Part shown: in pieces, positions 7,812 through 17,172 of the stretch | Position numbering within the stretch: position 1 is the first letter of the stretch | Layout: each line of letters opens with the position of its first letter | From: a virus | Virus record (IMG/VR): IMGVR_UViG_3300027896_000192 | Location: 1-26,090 of that record | Length of the DNA stretch: 26,090 nucleotides | Direction: 5' to 3' (one strand) | Made by a program: the position numbers and the translations under genes | Notes under the pieces: model-generated | Told to the model about the DNA's origin: nothing | Database searches by the model: none | The model's input: only the letters and a program-made list of their open reading frames with translations

Positions 7812-10800
7812 ATGGCTAAATATACAGATCTTTCTGATGAAAATGATTATGGTGATTACTCTAAAATTTCACCTTTAATTGGAAAAGATTATAGTAGTGG
7901 TGGAAATATTGATAACCGCACAACTCCAAGTAGACGAGCATCCTTTTATGGAAATAAGGCGATCTCGGGTGGAAGCGATTATAAATTGGCTACAAATAAT
8001 TTAAATCATTTGGCTCTCGAGGTTACTAGACTCTCAAAGAAAATTTTAAATTCAACTGCCAATACTGTTAGTAGAACAATGTCGGGTATTAATCAAGACC
8101 TTGGTGTAAGTGGCTCTAAATTAACCGGTGCAGCACTGATGAAGATTTCTCCAATTTTAGGATACGCTGTTGCTAAAATGTTAGACAGTGGATCATTTCA
8201 GGGGGTATATACTCGTATACACAAGGGAATCAAAAGTATATTTAAATCAGTGTTTTCATGGGCCGGAATAGATACATCTTCTATAAAATCATTTTTAAAA
8301 GGTATTATATCTTTTCCATTTAGATTATTAGGAAGTTCTCTTATGTTTGTGGCAAAACTTCCATTTAAATTAATAGCTTCTGCAATATCAGCTTTTACAA
8401 AAACAACGATGTGGCTTGTAAAACTTCCGTGGAAAATTATGTGGGGTGGATTTTCTGCTATTTTTAAAATAGCCTCCATACCATTTAATATTCTAACAGG
8501 ACTTGCTAAAATACCGTTTAAGTTATTGGGTGGCATACTCGGTTTACACTCTGCCGGGGGTGGTGGTTATGGTGCACGTCATGGACTAGCACGTATGAGC
8601 GAAGGTGAACTTACATTACCAGATAAAAAATTAAGAGAAACATTTAAACCGATGAATGATTCATTAATCTCTATAAGAAAAATTCTAAAGGCGACGATGA
8701 TAATCCTTGGGGGGTTAACGATCGGATTATTGGGCGTCAAAGGATTCATGTCCGGAACTTTTAAGGCTGCAATCGCCTCAACTGGAGTTGGAATGGCTGT
8801 AGCCGGGGGATTTTTATTACGTCAGTGGGCAAAGACTAAAGGTGGAAGAGATAAGGTTAAAGCCGGAGCTGAGAGTCTTTCCGAAAAAATTTCTGAAAGC
8901 CCAATCGGATCTATATTTGCAAGCGTATTCAATGACGAGGGAGCACTTGGAAAAATACGAGGGAATATATCAGACGCAGCAGGCGACCTTGCCGGGATGT
9001 TTAGAGAATCATACGATAACATAAAAAGTGGTAAAGCAGATCTTGTTATAAATCCATTTACAAAATTATCAAAATCTGAAGTTCGCGGTAAGTTTAATAA
9101 AATAGTTGACGGTATGGAAAAAGCCCTTTCAGCTGTAGGAAAAAGTGCAGAAGGAACACTGCAGGAAGCATATTCTGGAGCGGCTGAAGCTGCAGGCCCC
9201 ATGCCAAAGGGAGTATTTGCACAGGCAAAGTGGTTGGCAAAATTGGGAATTGGAACTGCCATGAAAGGTGCAGTACCATTAGCATCGAAAGGTATTGGAG
9301 CCTCATGGGATCTGGCTACATCGGCATTAAAGATTCCCACTATAGGAATAGATGCTGCTACGGAGGAATTTACTAAAAAGACACAAAAACGAGAAGAAGC
9401 TAGAAAAAAACGCGAAGAAGTTAATAAAAAATGGAGTGGTCGTTTTAGTCCTGTCGATAAATTTTTTAAGGGTTGGGAGAAAGGAGCATCTGAACTACCA
9501 ATGATGGGGCAATTAATGAGTTGGGCTATAAAAGCCCCATTTAAAGCTACTGCCGGAATCAGTAAAGGTGTTATTAAAATGTTCGGCGAACCCATTGAAA
9601 ATAGTTTTAGAAACGTTATGACCGATCCAAAGGTAACAGAAAAGTTCGGGAAGGGATTTTTTAAGAGTTTTCTGGCAGTTGGCATACCTCTATTTATGAC
9701 ATTATTTAAATCACCATTCTCATTGTTAGGAAAACTCTTAGGTGGTGGCGGCGGAAAGCTTCTTGGAGGAATCGGTGTGGGCGGTTTAAAAATGGGCGGT
9801 AATATGCTTATTTTGTCTCAATTAGCACAGATTGCTTATAACCCATCGGCTTATGCAAAGCGCATGAGCGGTAAAGAAAAACTTGGAACTGGAGATACCC
9901 TCATTGCAGGAATTGGTGGAGTAATTTCGGGTGGCAGCAAAGAAGGTGGTCCTTGGGGAATGATACGTGGTATGGCGGCAGGAACAGCACTTGGCGGGTT
10001 CCCATGGGGAACAGTCATAGGGGGTGTGGCTGGTTTAGTCGGCGTTCAGAATATGATAAAAACTAAAGACGCACTTGTTGAAACTGGGTCTGCTTTAGGA
10101 ATTGGAATATATGATGTAATTCATATGAAGACCGGTGTTATTGGTGGGATGAAGTCATTTTTCGCAACATTAAGCTCAACGGGATCTATTAATCTCGCCA
10201 TGGCCGCATATGCAGCAGCCTATATTGGAAATGTTAAAGAAAATACTGGTAATGTATCTTCTAAGATTCCTACAAGTTATGCGAAGGCACATCCATCTTT
10301 AGCCGCTGCACTCTCAGTCGGTAAGCTTGAGAGCGGTAATGATGTCGGTATGGTCCACTGGGACGTCGATGATTGGTCATATGGTGCAAATCAAATACAT
10401 GGAACTGCAAAGGCAAAGCGCTATGTTGACAAATATTTATCAGGTCAAAAAATAGCAAAAATGCCACTCCGTACCCACAAGAATAAAGCGGGAATTGAAG
10501 TATATAATAAAGAGGATGTTGCGGCATTTAATAAAGAGTTCAAGGAAATGTCAACTCGTGCAGAGGAAACGAGAAGTACCATGCTTAATACACAGAATCA
10601 ATTTATGGGAGAAACTCAATACCAACCGATGATAAAAAGTCTCGGAGATCTGGGCATGGTTCTCGATGCTCCCCCATATAGCTTAGATGCTCGTTTACAG
10701 CTAATGCTACAATCAACAGCAAATAACCTCGGCGATTTAGCCCCCCGAGTAATAAAAAATGCATTGATAAGTCGTGAACATATAGCCGGTTGGAGCCCAC

Positions 10801-11231
10801 AACAAATAACGGATACAATAGCTAACTATAAAATTGCAAATGTCGATACAATATGGAAAAAAGCAATTACATCAAAGCAATCTACTCGTGAAGAGATGAT
10901 AAATAGAGTAAATCAAGAGGCTGGGCGCGGGACTGCCGCTACCGGTGTTCCCGGAGGTCCTTCAGGACCAAGTGTGCAACAGGTTGCTAAAACACAAACA
11001 GACGCAGTAGAAGCAAACGCAAAAATAGTTGCAGGTGCAACAGCGGCAATAAATGCAACTGCATCCAATGCGCCTACATCTCCTGTAACCATTGTTAATC
11101 AGAATCAGTCAGTTTCCAATAGTGCAAAAACAACAATGCCCGGGTCAGCGAATAATACAGTTGGATACAGTGGTATGGCACGACCAAGTTTAGACCGTAT
11201 CGTGAATGCAGAACTAACAACCGGACAATAA
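7812..11231 (+). CDS. Tail tape measure protein with C-terminal cell-wall hydrolase domain (1139 aa)
   Basis: By far the longest gene in the window. It has the composition of a tape measure: Gly/Ala/Lys-rich, with many hydrophobic patches. Repeated 'LPFKL(I)', 'LPWKI', 'IPFNI', 'IPFKLLGG' units occur at residues about 170-245, and membrane-like segments near 295-320 and 615-665. Residues about 825-970 differ: AALSVGKLESGND (candidate catalytic E840) followed by W855-SYGANQIH (856-863). That arrangement, Glu then a Gly-Gln-rich turn, is like transglycosylase/lysozyme-fold hydrolases in jumbo-phage tail and VgrG-type proteins. The last 150 residues are low-complexity Ala/Thr/Asn/Ser. The protein would set tail length and locally open peptidoglycan during DNA entry. 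The SD is GAGGTAATGA. Confidence 0.82.
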   Translation: MAKYTDLSDENDYGDYSKISPLIGKDYSSGGNIDNRTTPSRRASFYGNKAISGGSDYKLATNNLNHLALEVTRLSKKILNSTANTVSRTMSGINQDLGVSGSKLTGAALMKISPILGYAVAKMLDSGSFQGVYTRIHKGIKSIFKSVFSWAGIDTSSIKSFLKGIISFPFRLLGSSLMFVAKLPFKLIASAISAFTKTTMWLVKLPWKIMWGGFSAIFKIASIPFNILTGLAKIPFKLLGGILGLHSAGGGGYGARHGLARMSEGELTLPDKKLRETFKPMNDSLISIRKILKATMIILGGLTIGLLGVKGFMSGTFKAAIASTGVGMAVAGGFLLRQWAKTKGGRDKVKAGAESLSEKISESPIGSIFASVFNDEGALGKIRGNISDAAGDLAGMFRESYDNIKSGKADLVINPFTKLSKSEVRGKFNKIVDGMEKALSAVGKSAEGTLQEAYSGAAEAAGPMPKGVFAQAKWLAKLGIGTAMKGAVPLASKGIGASWDLATSALKIPTIGIDAATEEFTKKTQKREEARKKREEVNKKWSGRFSPVDKFFKGWEKGASELPMMGQLMSWAIKAPFKATAGISKGVIKMFGEPIENSFRNVMTDPKVTEKFGKGFFKSFLAVGIPLFMTLFKSPFSLLGKLLGGGGGKLLGGIGVGGLKMGGNMLILSQLAQIAYNPSAYAKRMSGKEKLGTGDTLIAGIGGVISGGSKEGGPWGMIRGMAAGTALGGFPWGTVIGGVAGLVGVQNMIKTKDALVETGSALGIGIYDVIHMKTGVIGGMKSFFATLSSTGSINLAMAAYAAAYIGNVKENTGNVSSKIPTSYAKAHPSLAAALSVGKLESGNDVGMVHWDVDDWSYGANQIHGTAKAKRYVDKYLSGQKIAKMPLRTHKNKAGIEVYNKEDVAAFNKEFKEMSTRAEETRSTMLNTQNQFMGETQYQPMIKSLGDLGMVLDAPPYSLDARLQLMLQSTANNLGDLAPRVIKNALISREHIAGWSPQQITDTIANYKIANVDTIWKKAITSKQSTREEMINRVNQEAGRGTAATGVPGGPSGPSVQQVAKTQTDAVEANAKIVAGATAAINATASNAPTSPVTIVNQNQSVSNSAKTTMPGSANNTVGYSGMARPSLDRIVNAELTTGQ

Positions 11232-11246
11232 AAAAGAGGAAAAAGT

Positions 11247-12554
11247 ATGGCAGAAAATATAAAGTATGTACCAGTTCCAGATAATAAACCAACACCTACA
11301 CCCAATAACCAGGGTCAAGTTCCGGGTAGCGTCACAACTTCATCTAAAGCAGCTACGCCCAAGACCGCAACTCCAGCTGCTAACCCATTTACACCCTATA
11401 AAATAGATACAACAATTTCAAATGTAATTGGAATACCACTTTCGTCTATAATCGGTACTATGGAACCGGGGAAAGATCCGGCTAGAGCGAAAACTGCAAA
11501 CCTACAATATCTATCACTTCCACATTGCAGAATCTATCCATGTGAAATGAAATTAGGAGATGGGGTAAGAAATTTCTATCTCAATCCGGTGTGGGGAGAA
11601 CAGGGGGGAGCTGCAAACCTAAATACATATTTAGGACTTTTGGCCTGGCACGGCGTACGAATCTCCAAAGCTTCTGCTCGTGGATTAGATGTACTATTCT
11701 ATCCAGAATCGTCCATAACTGAAAATTTTTCAAATAATTATGGTGATACATTTATAGGAAGTTATTTAAAAGCTTTTGGTGGTGAGGGACTAACAGATCT
11801 AAATCAGATGATGGGCAGTAGTGGTAGCTTTGAGAAAGGTTTAGATGAATTTTTAGGAGATCTGGGAGCAGCTGGAGCCGCGATCGGTGGTGCCAAGGAT
11901 TATCTTAAAAATTTTGTGACAAATAGATCAAGTCCAATAATGAAAAGTATAGGAAACGCTGTAGATAAAGCGATGGGTGGGCAGAGATTTGACTTTCCAT
12001 CAGTTTGGAAATCAAGTGGATTTAATGCTAATTATAGTCTTAATATTAAATTATTTAATCCAAATCCGAACGATGCGGCAATGACTGAAAAATATATTTC
12101 GGCTCCATTATGTGCACTATTATGTCTGGGCCTTCCAATAGGAAAAGGAGATTCATATTCATGGCCATTTATACATATAATCGAGGCACCGGGATTCTTT
12201 GCTAGTAGAGCAGCTGCAATACAGAATATAACGGTAACTAAGGGAGGGGATCAGAATTTACATTCGGCAAGAACTGGATTTGTTTGTGCACTGGATGTTA
12301 GAATTGATTTTGTTAATCTATTTGATCCTATGATAGCAGGTGACACTCAAAATTTAATGTACAGAACAAATTTGAATGATTATATTGGTAATATCACGAG
12401 CCCATTAAATCTTGAAGGACAAGCACTTGACTATATTGCAAAATTGACACCAATTTCACCTCCGACCGGGGAGGCAACTGGTGGATCTGGGACAGAACAA
12501 AGGGCAGCGATACCTTCCACTGTTGTCCCCCCCAATCCCCCCGACGGAGTATAA
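11247..12554 (+). CDS. Baseplate/tail-tube junction-like structural protein (435 aa)
   Basis: Last gene of the terminase operon, 15 bases after the tape measure (SD AAGAGGAAAAAG). The N-terminal 45 residues are Pro/Thr/Ala/Ser-rich and disordered-looking, and the C-terminal 35 are Pro/Gly/Thr-rich. The core has a tube-like beta pattern near the end: NYSLNIKLFNPN, ICAPL-like hydrophobics, WPFIHIIEAPGFFASRAAAIQNITV and ALDVRIDFVNLFDP. This resembles the tube-fold half of tail-tube initiator proteins (T4 gp48/gp54 type), and the position next to the tape measure agrees. The assignment is by pattern only. C7 and C6 runs at 12527-12533 and 12537-12542 encode the proline tail and are unusual in this AT-rich DNA. 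Confidence 0.6.
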   Translation: MAENIKYVPVPDNKPTPTPNNQGQVPGSVTTSSKAATPKTATPAANPFTPYKIDTTISNVIGIPLSSIIGTMEPGKDPARAKTANLQYLSLPHCRIYPCEMKLGDGVRNFYLNPVWGEQGGAANLNTYLGLLAWHGVRISKASARGLDVLFYPESSITENFSNNYGDTFIGSYLKAFGGEGLTDLNQMMGSSGSFEKGLDEFLGDLGAAGAAIGGAKDYLKNFVTNRSSPIMKSIGNAVDKAMGGQRFDFPSVWKSSGFNANYSLNIKLFNPNPNDAAMTEKYISAPLCALLCLGLPIGKGDSYSWPFIHIIEAPGFFASRAAAIQNITVTKGGDQNLHSARTGFVCALDVRIDFVNLFDPMIAGDTQNLMYRTNLNDYIGNITSPLNLEGQALDYIAKLTPISPPTGEATGGSGTEQRAAIPSTVVPPNPPDGV

Positions 12555-12560
12555 TAATAA

Positions 12561-13688
12561 CTATTTTTTTCCACAAACTACATGTCTAATATATAAAGCT
12601 ATATAAAACGAAAAAAATTTTAATATTTGATATTTTATCTGTTGTGAAAGTGTATTATATGTATTCGAACCTATATTTTCTATAATTAAATTTAATAGAG
12701 AAACTACTTCTTTTTGAAAAATTGGTTGATTACTTCGTTTTACGGCCAATAGGCTAGATACAAAATTTACGAAATTTTTTCCACATAAGTCAGATGTATT
12801 TGACGCCTTTGATAAGAAAGATATTGTTATAACTTTGATATGTTTTTCATATTTAAGATTGCCCAATTCTTTGATGATTGGATGTAATAACGATTCATCT
12901 TTTGGCCCCATTAAAAGGGCGCTTTTAAAAGCAGGCTGATCAACCTGTTTATACACCAACATATTTTCAATAACCCTAAAAGCCACCTTATCTATTCCAG
13001 ACTCAATGATTCCGATTTTAAATTCAGAACCACCTTCTTCTGTTTCTTTCGGCGCTTTAAATCCACGCTGACCCTTCTCAAATAAAGTCTTATACATATC
13101 ATAAAAACTCTTAAAACTTTGTTTTACACGATTCATTAATTCATAAACATATTTTGATATAAGATCTGGATTATTGAAATCATTTAAAATTTTTTCATGT
13201 TTATCTGCCATAGTTCTAGCTAAATAAACTAAGGCTGTTGGAATACCTTTTTTCTGAGAATACATATGATTTGGAGAGAGGTGTTGTAATGCTAAATCGA
13301 ATAATCCCGGATTGCAGAAAGTTTTAAAAGATCTACTATACCAAGATAAATAAAATTTTAACACTAAGAATATATTAAGATAATAATAGGTTTCTTTATC
13401 ATTTTCTTGTAGAAAATAATGCATTAAAAATAGTATGGTGGATGTACCTGGATCTTTTAAAATATAAAATTCTGTCTTATCACCAAGTGATTCATAAAAT
13501 GTAGATGAAAATTTTTTCATATCCTGTTCAGTTAAACCAATACGCTTTAATAGTTCCTGAGACGCTCTTTCAAATCCCGGCCTATAACAAGACTCTGATA
13601 AGTTTGATATTTCAGTTGCAACATGATTAAAAATATAATTTTTTAATTCTTTTTTATTAATTTTAGATTTCTTTAGAAGATCTTCCAT
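12561..13688 (-). CDS. Hypothetical helical protein (375 aa)
   Basis: Converges on the preceding operon with only 6 bases between stops, and I see no terminator there. The protein is almost wholly alpha-helical by composition, Lys/Phe/Tyr/Leu-rich, without signal peptide or clear catalytic motif. The hydrophobic stretches (LFLMHYF, LNIFLVLKFYLSWY, FFSFYIALYIRHV at the C-terminus) could pack as helical repeats. I recognise no family. The start is uncertain: ATG 13688 is used here, while GTG 13700 and TTG 13703 are in frame and closer to AAAGGA. A variant late element (CAACAAAATATAAAA, minus strand, 13707-13721) is just upstream. Confidence 0.65.
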   Translation of the reverse strand: MEDLLKKSKINKKELKNYIFNHVATEISNLSESCYRPGFERASQELLKRIGLTEQDMKKFSSTFYESLGDKTEFYILKDPGTSTILFLMHYFLQENDKETYYYLNIFLVLKFYLSWYSRSFKTFCNPGLFDLALQHLSPNHMYSQKKGIPTALVYLARTMADKHEKILNDFNNPDLISKYVYELMNRVKQSFKSFYDMYKTLFEKGQRGFKAPKETEEGGSEFKIGIIESGIDKVAFRVIENMLVYKQVDQPAFKSALLMGPKDESLLHPIIKELGNLKYEKHIKVITISFLSKASNTSDLCGKNFVNFVSSLLAVKRSNQPIFQKEVVSLLNLIIENIGSNTYNTLSQQIKYQILKFFSFYIALYIRHVVCGKK

Positions 13689-13706
13689 TATGCGGAACAC
13701 CAATCC

Positions 13707-13721
13707 TTTTATATTTTGTTG
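13707..13721 (-). promoter_or_regulatory. Variant late promoter element (leftward)
   Basis: The minus strand reads CAACAAAATATAAAA, one base from the consensus (C for the first G). It ends 18 bases from the ATG at 13688. On the other strand, a looser match (GGACAAAAATTAATTA, 13723-13738) faces the gene at 13775, giving a divergent arrangement like the one before the terminase. Confidence 0.5.
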
Positions 13722-13774
13722 TGGACAAAAATTAATTAATTGTATATATTACTTAGAGAATATTGGGAGATAAT

Positions 13775-13954
13775 ATGAATGACGGCACGAAGTTGCATGT
13801 TTTTACTACTAAAAAAATACACGAATTGAAAAACTTTGAACTTTGGTGGGAAGAAAAATCCTCCACTGATGATAGAGATATTTTTCCAGAAGAGCTCTCA
13901 AACGAGGAATGGTTCGAACAGTTTAAATTCTATATAGAAAATGTTAAAAAGTAG
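13775..13954 (+). CDS. Small hypothetical acidic protein (59 aa)
   Basis: An isolated rightward gene between two leftward ones. ATG 13775 is chosen because GGGAGA lies 6 bases upstream; an in-frame TTG at 13763 would lie upstream of that site. The protein is acidic and aromatic (FELWWEEKSS, EEWFEQFKFY) with no cysteine. I recognise no family. It is followed directly by a bidirectional terminator. Its isolation, small size, own ribosome-binding site and terminator suggest a separately regulated accessory gene, for example a small host-takeover protein, but nothing in the sequence proves this. Confidence 0.65.
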   Translation: MNDGTKLHVFTTKKIHELKNFELWWEEKSSTDDRDIFPEELSNEEWFEQFKFYIENVKK

Positions 13955-13999
13955 TGACCGGCTTACCCATCTGTTAGCTCAGGTAGTCGGTCACTATTT
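13953..13999. terminator. Bidirectional terminator
   Basis: An 8-bp stem, AGTGACCG (13953-13960) with CGGTCACT (13988-13995), encloses a 27-base loop. T-rich tracts follow on both strands (ATTTTAA rightward, ACTTTTTAAC leftward). It lies exactly between the converging genes ending at 13954 and 13999 and overlaps the rightward stop codon. Confidence 0.65.
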
Positions 14000-16515
14000 T
14001 AATACGATGCGATAATCTTTACCGAAATAGTATTTTCGGCGAAGAAAATATACTCAGGAGAGTATTCTAATAATTGAATTCTTGTAAAACTATTAAGATT
14101 AAAATTAAAGAATATATCAGTTTTTGGATCTATTAGATGACAATATGCTACACCGCTTACATTGTGAACGCAACTAATTACCTCAGATCTTCGGATTATA
14201 GAATTAATTCCAAATTTTGAAGTAAATTTATCTAATAGCGAAGTTTTAACTAACTGTATAAGATCACGATCAGACCCATAATAATCAGCCGATTTGTATA
14301 TTTCAATATTTATAGATAGTGGAATTGTATATTGCGGAACTATCCAAGCCGTTCCGGAAAAAATATATTGAGCATCTTTATTTTCAACGAGAATGACATC
14401 ATTTGTAGTCGGCTCTATATATTCCCACTGAGCTAAACCCGGTAGAATAATTCGTTGACATTGCATATACCAATTTCTATGAGATATCATATCACTATTA
14501 TATGTAGATTCGGGATCAACTATATACCTATCTCCAACAATAGGATTACTCGGTTGCGTTAATACAAAATCTTTAACCGGTCTTTTATTTGTCTTATTTA
14601 ATTGCATGCCGATTAACGCCCCAGTTGTATCTGCAAATTTTAAATTAATAAAATCTGTTAACATTCTGTACCCTTCAAAATATTGAGATAAAACAAGTGG
14701 TTGTATACAAAGGCCTTCAAAATCTTTTTTATCTACTAAATTATCGTAATAATTTTTATCTATAGTTGGAATATCATAAATAATAGAATCTGTTGATGTC
14801 GAATCTTGTACAACATTGGAAATCATTGATAGGTTTAATAATTGTGTCACCAATATATTTGTTCTATAGTCAGATACCGGAACCGGCATACCGTATACTG
14901 ATTTGTTTAATGTAAATAATGCTGTCGTTGTTCCCTGAGGATATTCAGTATATGATGAGAATGTATATCTAAAACAATGATTCGTTGAATCATTTGTCAT
15001 AGCATACTGTTGACCAGTTTCTTCTATTATAAAATAACAAGATGCTGTAGAATCCGTTCCAGTATAATTATACGTAAAATCGATGGATCCTCCAGAAGAA
15101 TTTGATACCCCCAACGTTTGCAAAACGATACTTGTATAATATGGATCGCTAACAGAAACTAAGACCGGGCTTAATAATATATCCTCAACAACATATTCAT
15201 AATATGCATAATTATTAATTCTATCTATTACTAAATCAAAAACGTTATAATAAAATTCGGAATTAAAAAATAGTGCACTGTATTTTGGTATCCTATTGAC
15301 AGAACTATCTATCGAATACCAAATATTTTTAGTCGGTACGGTATTATTAAGATACATTAACGTTGTATATAACTGTATTTCGTTAAATCGAATGTCAGAT
15401 CTTTTTAATATCGGAGAGGAATTTGCTCCAAATGGAGAATTTGGAATGATAACGTTGATATTTTGAAAATCTTTTTCCGATACTAACCTAGATAAAGATG
15501 TTATATTCTGAATCGCATTCGTTCGAATGTTTTCTAATGATTCCTCATCCACACCCCCAGATGATGGTGATGTGTTAGTACATGTATAGTCAACAACTCT
15601 CACTTCTCCGGTTGTTAATTCTACATAAATACGATCTCCAGATGTAATCGTTCCAGTTATAACATTTCCAGCCGCACCAGCTGTGGTGGAATAATTAACA
15701 TATACCGTTGAACCGGCTGGAGGCTGTACACCTATAAATCCATTTCCAAAATATAATCGTCTTCCAAAAGATTTTTTCTCGGATACAAAACCTTTTTCAC
15801 CAGTTGGTATTAGGAATACACTTGGATATTGGGTATAAATATTAGTTTCACTGCCAACTGCAACTGAAATCGATGATAATTGATCATCAAAAATTAAATC
15901 AACGCTAGTAAATACATAAGGTTGTAAATCTGATCGTATCTGTAGCTGCTGTTTATCTGATGCTGTTTGGTTAGTTGGAAGGGTTATATAAAATACTACA
16001 GGATTTGATGTTGTATCAATATATACCGGCAGATCAACTTCTCTATTATCATCTAATATTAACTTAGCAGTAACAGTTTCATTATTTGTTACTGTAATCT
16101 GAGTTCTATAATATGTTTTAAATAGCATGCTCCCGGCATAAAAATTAAAACCTTCTGGTAATGTAAATGTTGCAGATGGGGAGCCTGGATCGTAGAAACC
16201 CATTGGAAACCCCACTAATACATATGCCGTTGAGTAGGCTGCACCCTTGGGTGTATATCCAAGGAAAGATGATAAATTATATATGGTTTCTGGCAACTGT
16301 GCAGTAGTTAAAAAAAACTCTCTATATGTTGATACATTATAAAAAAATAAATTTGAAGTTAATGTTGATATTGTATTAATGATAAATGATAGAAATGAAG
16401 ATTTTGCAAGATCTACATTTCCAAGTTCTAGATAGTCATTGACGGAGGAGATTATTTGATTTCTAATTTGATCTCTAGAAATATATACTTGTGAACTAAT
16501 AGATGTATCTGCCAT
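13999..16515 (-). CDS. Baseplate wedge protein, gp6 / baseplate J-like (838 aa)
   Basis: A structural protein of the baseplate wedges, which holds the ring together before sheath contraction. Visible features: an N-terminal helical part with SRDQIRNQIISSVNDYLE and FFLTTAQLPETIYNLSSFLGYTP (residues about 65-87). That 'R..R..A.. . .N...LA..LGY.P' region is characteristic of gp6/J-type proteins. Beta-rich domains follow with FGNGFIGVQPPAGSTVYVNY (about 270-290), the repeated 'FG.G..G..P..G..I.V.Y' element of the family. Then SLENIRTNAIQNITSLSRLVSEKDFQ (about 325-350) is the conserved 'E.IR..AP....t..R.Vt..Dy' segment. T4 gp6 is about 660 aa; the extra length is in the C-terminal beta region. It is the last gene of the leftward baseplate operon. 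Confidence 0.9.
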   Translation of the reverse strand: MADTSISSQVYISRDQIRNQIISSVNDYLELGNVDLAKSSFLSFIINTISTLTSNLFFYNVSTYREFFLTTAQLPETIYNLSSFLGYTPKGAAYSTAYVLVGFPMGFYDPGSPSATFTLPEGFNFYAGSMLFKTYYRTQITVTNNETVTAKLILDDNREVDLPVYIDTTSNPVVFYITLPTNQTASDKQQLQIRSDLQPYVFTSVDLIFDDQLSSISVAVGSETNIYTQYPSVFLIPTGEKGFVSEKKSFGRRLYFGNGFIGVQPPAGSTVYVNYSTTAGAAGNVITGTITSGDRIYVELTTGEVRVVDYTCTNTSPSSGGVDEESLENIRTNAIQNITSLSRLVSEKDFQNINVIIPNSPFGANSSPILKRSDIRFNEIQLYTTLMYLNNTVPTKNIWYSIDSSVNRIPKYSALFFNSEFYYNVFDLVIDRINNYAYYEYVVEDILLSPVLVSVSDPYYTSIVLQTLGVSNSSGGSIDFTYNYTGTDSTASCYFIIEETGQQYAMTNDSTNHCFRYTFSSYTEYPQGTTTALFTLNKSVYGMPVPVSDYRTNILVTQLLNLSMISNVVQDSTSTDSIIYDIPTIDKNYYDNLVDKKDFEGLCIQPLVLSQYFEGYRMLTDFINLKFADTTGALIGMQLNKTNKRPVKDFVLTQPSNPIVGDRYIVDPESTYNSDMISHRNWYMQCQRIILPGLAQWEYIEPTTNDVILVENKDAQYIFSGTAWIVPQYTIPLSINIEIYKSADYYGSDRDLIQLVKTSLLDKFTSKFGINSIIRRSEVISCVHNVSGVAYCHLIDPKTDIFFNFNLNSFTRIQLLEYSPEYIFFAENTISVKIIASY

Positions 16516-16526
16516 ATCATAACCAC

Positions 16527-17171
16527 CTATATAAAATAGAGACCGCTATTTCTATCATATAGATGCTTTAAGCGATCACTAATTATTTGATTTTTATTTA
16601 AAATGCGTGTTAGCGAAATAGAATCATTAAGCGTATGTATCTTTTTATCATAGTCGTAAAACACAAGTGTATTCTTAACTTGTAGATCAAGATCCTCTGT
16701 AGTTTTACTTTCTCTTAAATTACAATGAACTTGCCAGTAAGCTAAATCTTGGTGGGTTTGTTTTTTAATTCCAGATATAATAAAAATTGGATTATCATCT
16801 CTAGCTTTATCAATATAATATTCATCCAATTTAAGCATATCACCAACTAGTGGTGTAAAGCCATAATCACTAGGAATAGTTATGTCTATTTCTCCAGGAT
16901 TAATGAAACCTTCTGGTCTAGCATCCCACTGAGATGCTAATTCACTTATAAAATATATTGGAAGAAATAAAATTTTATCCCATTTTAATCCAGATAATGG
17001 TCCAATAATTTCATATGGACCACCAAACCCACTATCATTATCCCATACAGTGTCTGTGGTATTAATACGATAATATGTGGTCTTATAAGCTATACCCTGT
17101 CTGGCATAGACCTCATAAATAGTTTTCCAAAATTCATAATAATAATCATATATTCTATTATAATTTTGCAT
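16527..17171 (-). CDS. Putative virion protein of the baseplate operon (214 aa)
   Basis: Lies between the gp25-like and gp6-like genes, starting one base after the gp25 stop (TGACATG), so it is translationally coupled to baseplate genes. The N-terminus is strongly aromatic (YDYYYEFWKTIYEVYARQG). The middle contains DITIPSDYGFTPLVGDMLKL, a beta-turn pattern seen in neck and baseplate adaptor proteins, and the rest is charged and helical. I cannot place it in a named family; T4 gp53 is of similar size and function class but shows no clear similarity. Its best supported description is a structural or assembly component of the baseplate wedge or neck. Confidence 0.7.
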   Translation of the reverse strand: MQNYNRIYDYYYEFWKTIYEVYARQGIAYKTTYYRINTTDTVWDNDSGFGGPYEIIGPLSGLKWDKILFLPIYFISELASQWDARPEGFINPGEIDITIPSDYGFTPLVGDMLKLDEYYIDKARDDNPIFIISGIKKQTHQDLAYWQVHCNLRESKTTEDLDLQVKNTLVFYDYDKKIHTLNDSISLTRILNKNQIISDRLKHLYDRNSGLYFI

Positions 17172-17172
17172 G

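Noticed and set aside
8822-9685. 287-codon leftward open frame inside the tape measure gene
   Set aside because: It lies entirely opposite a clear coding sequence, has no ribosome-binding site, and its composition is what an antisense Gly/Ala/Lys gene would give.
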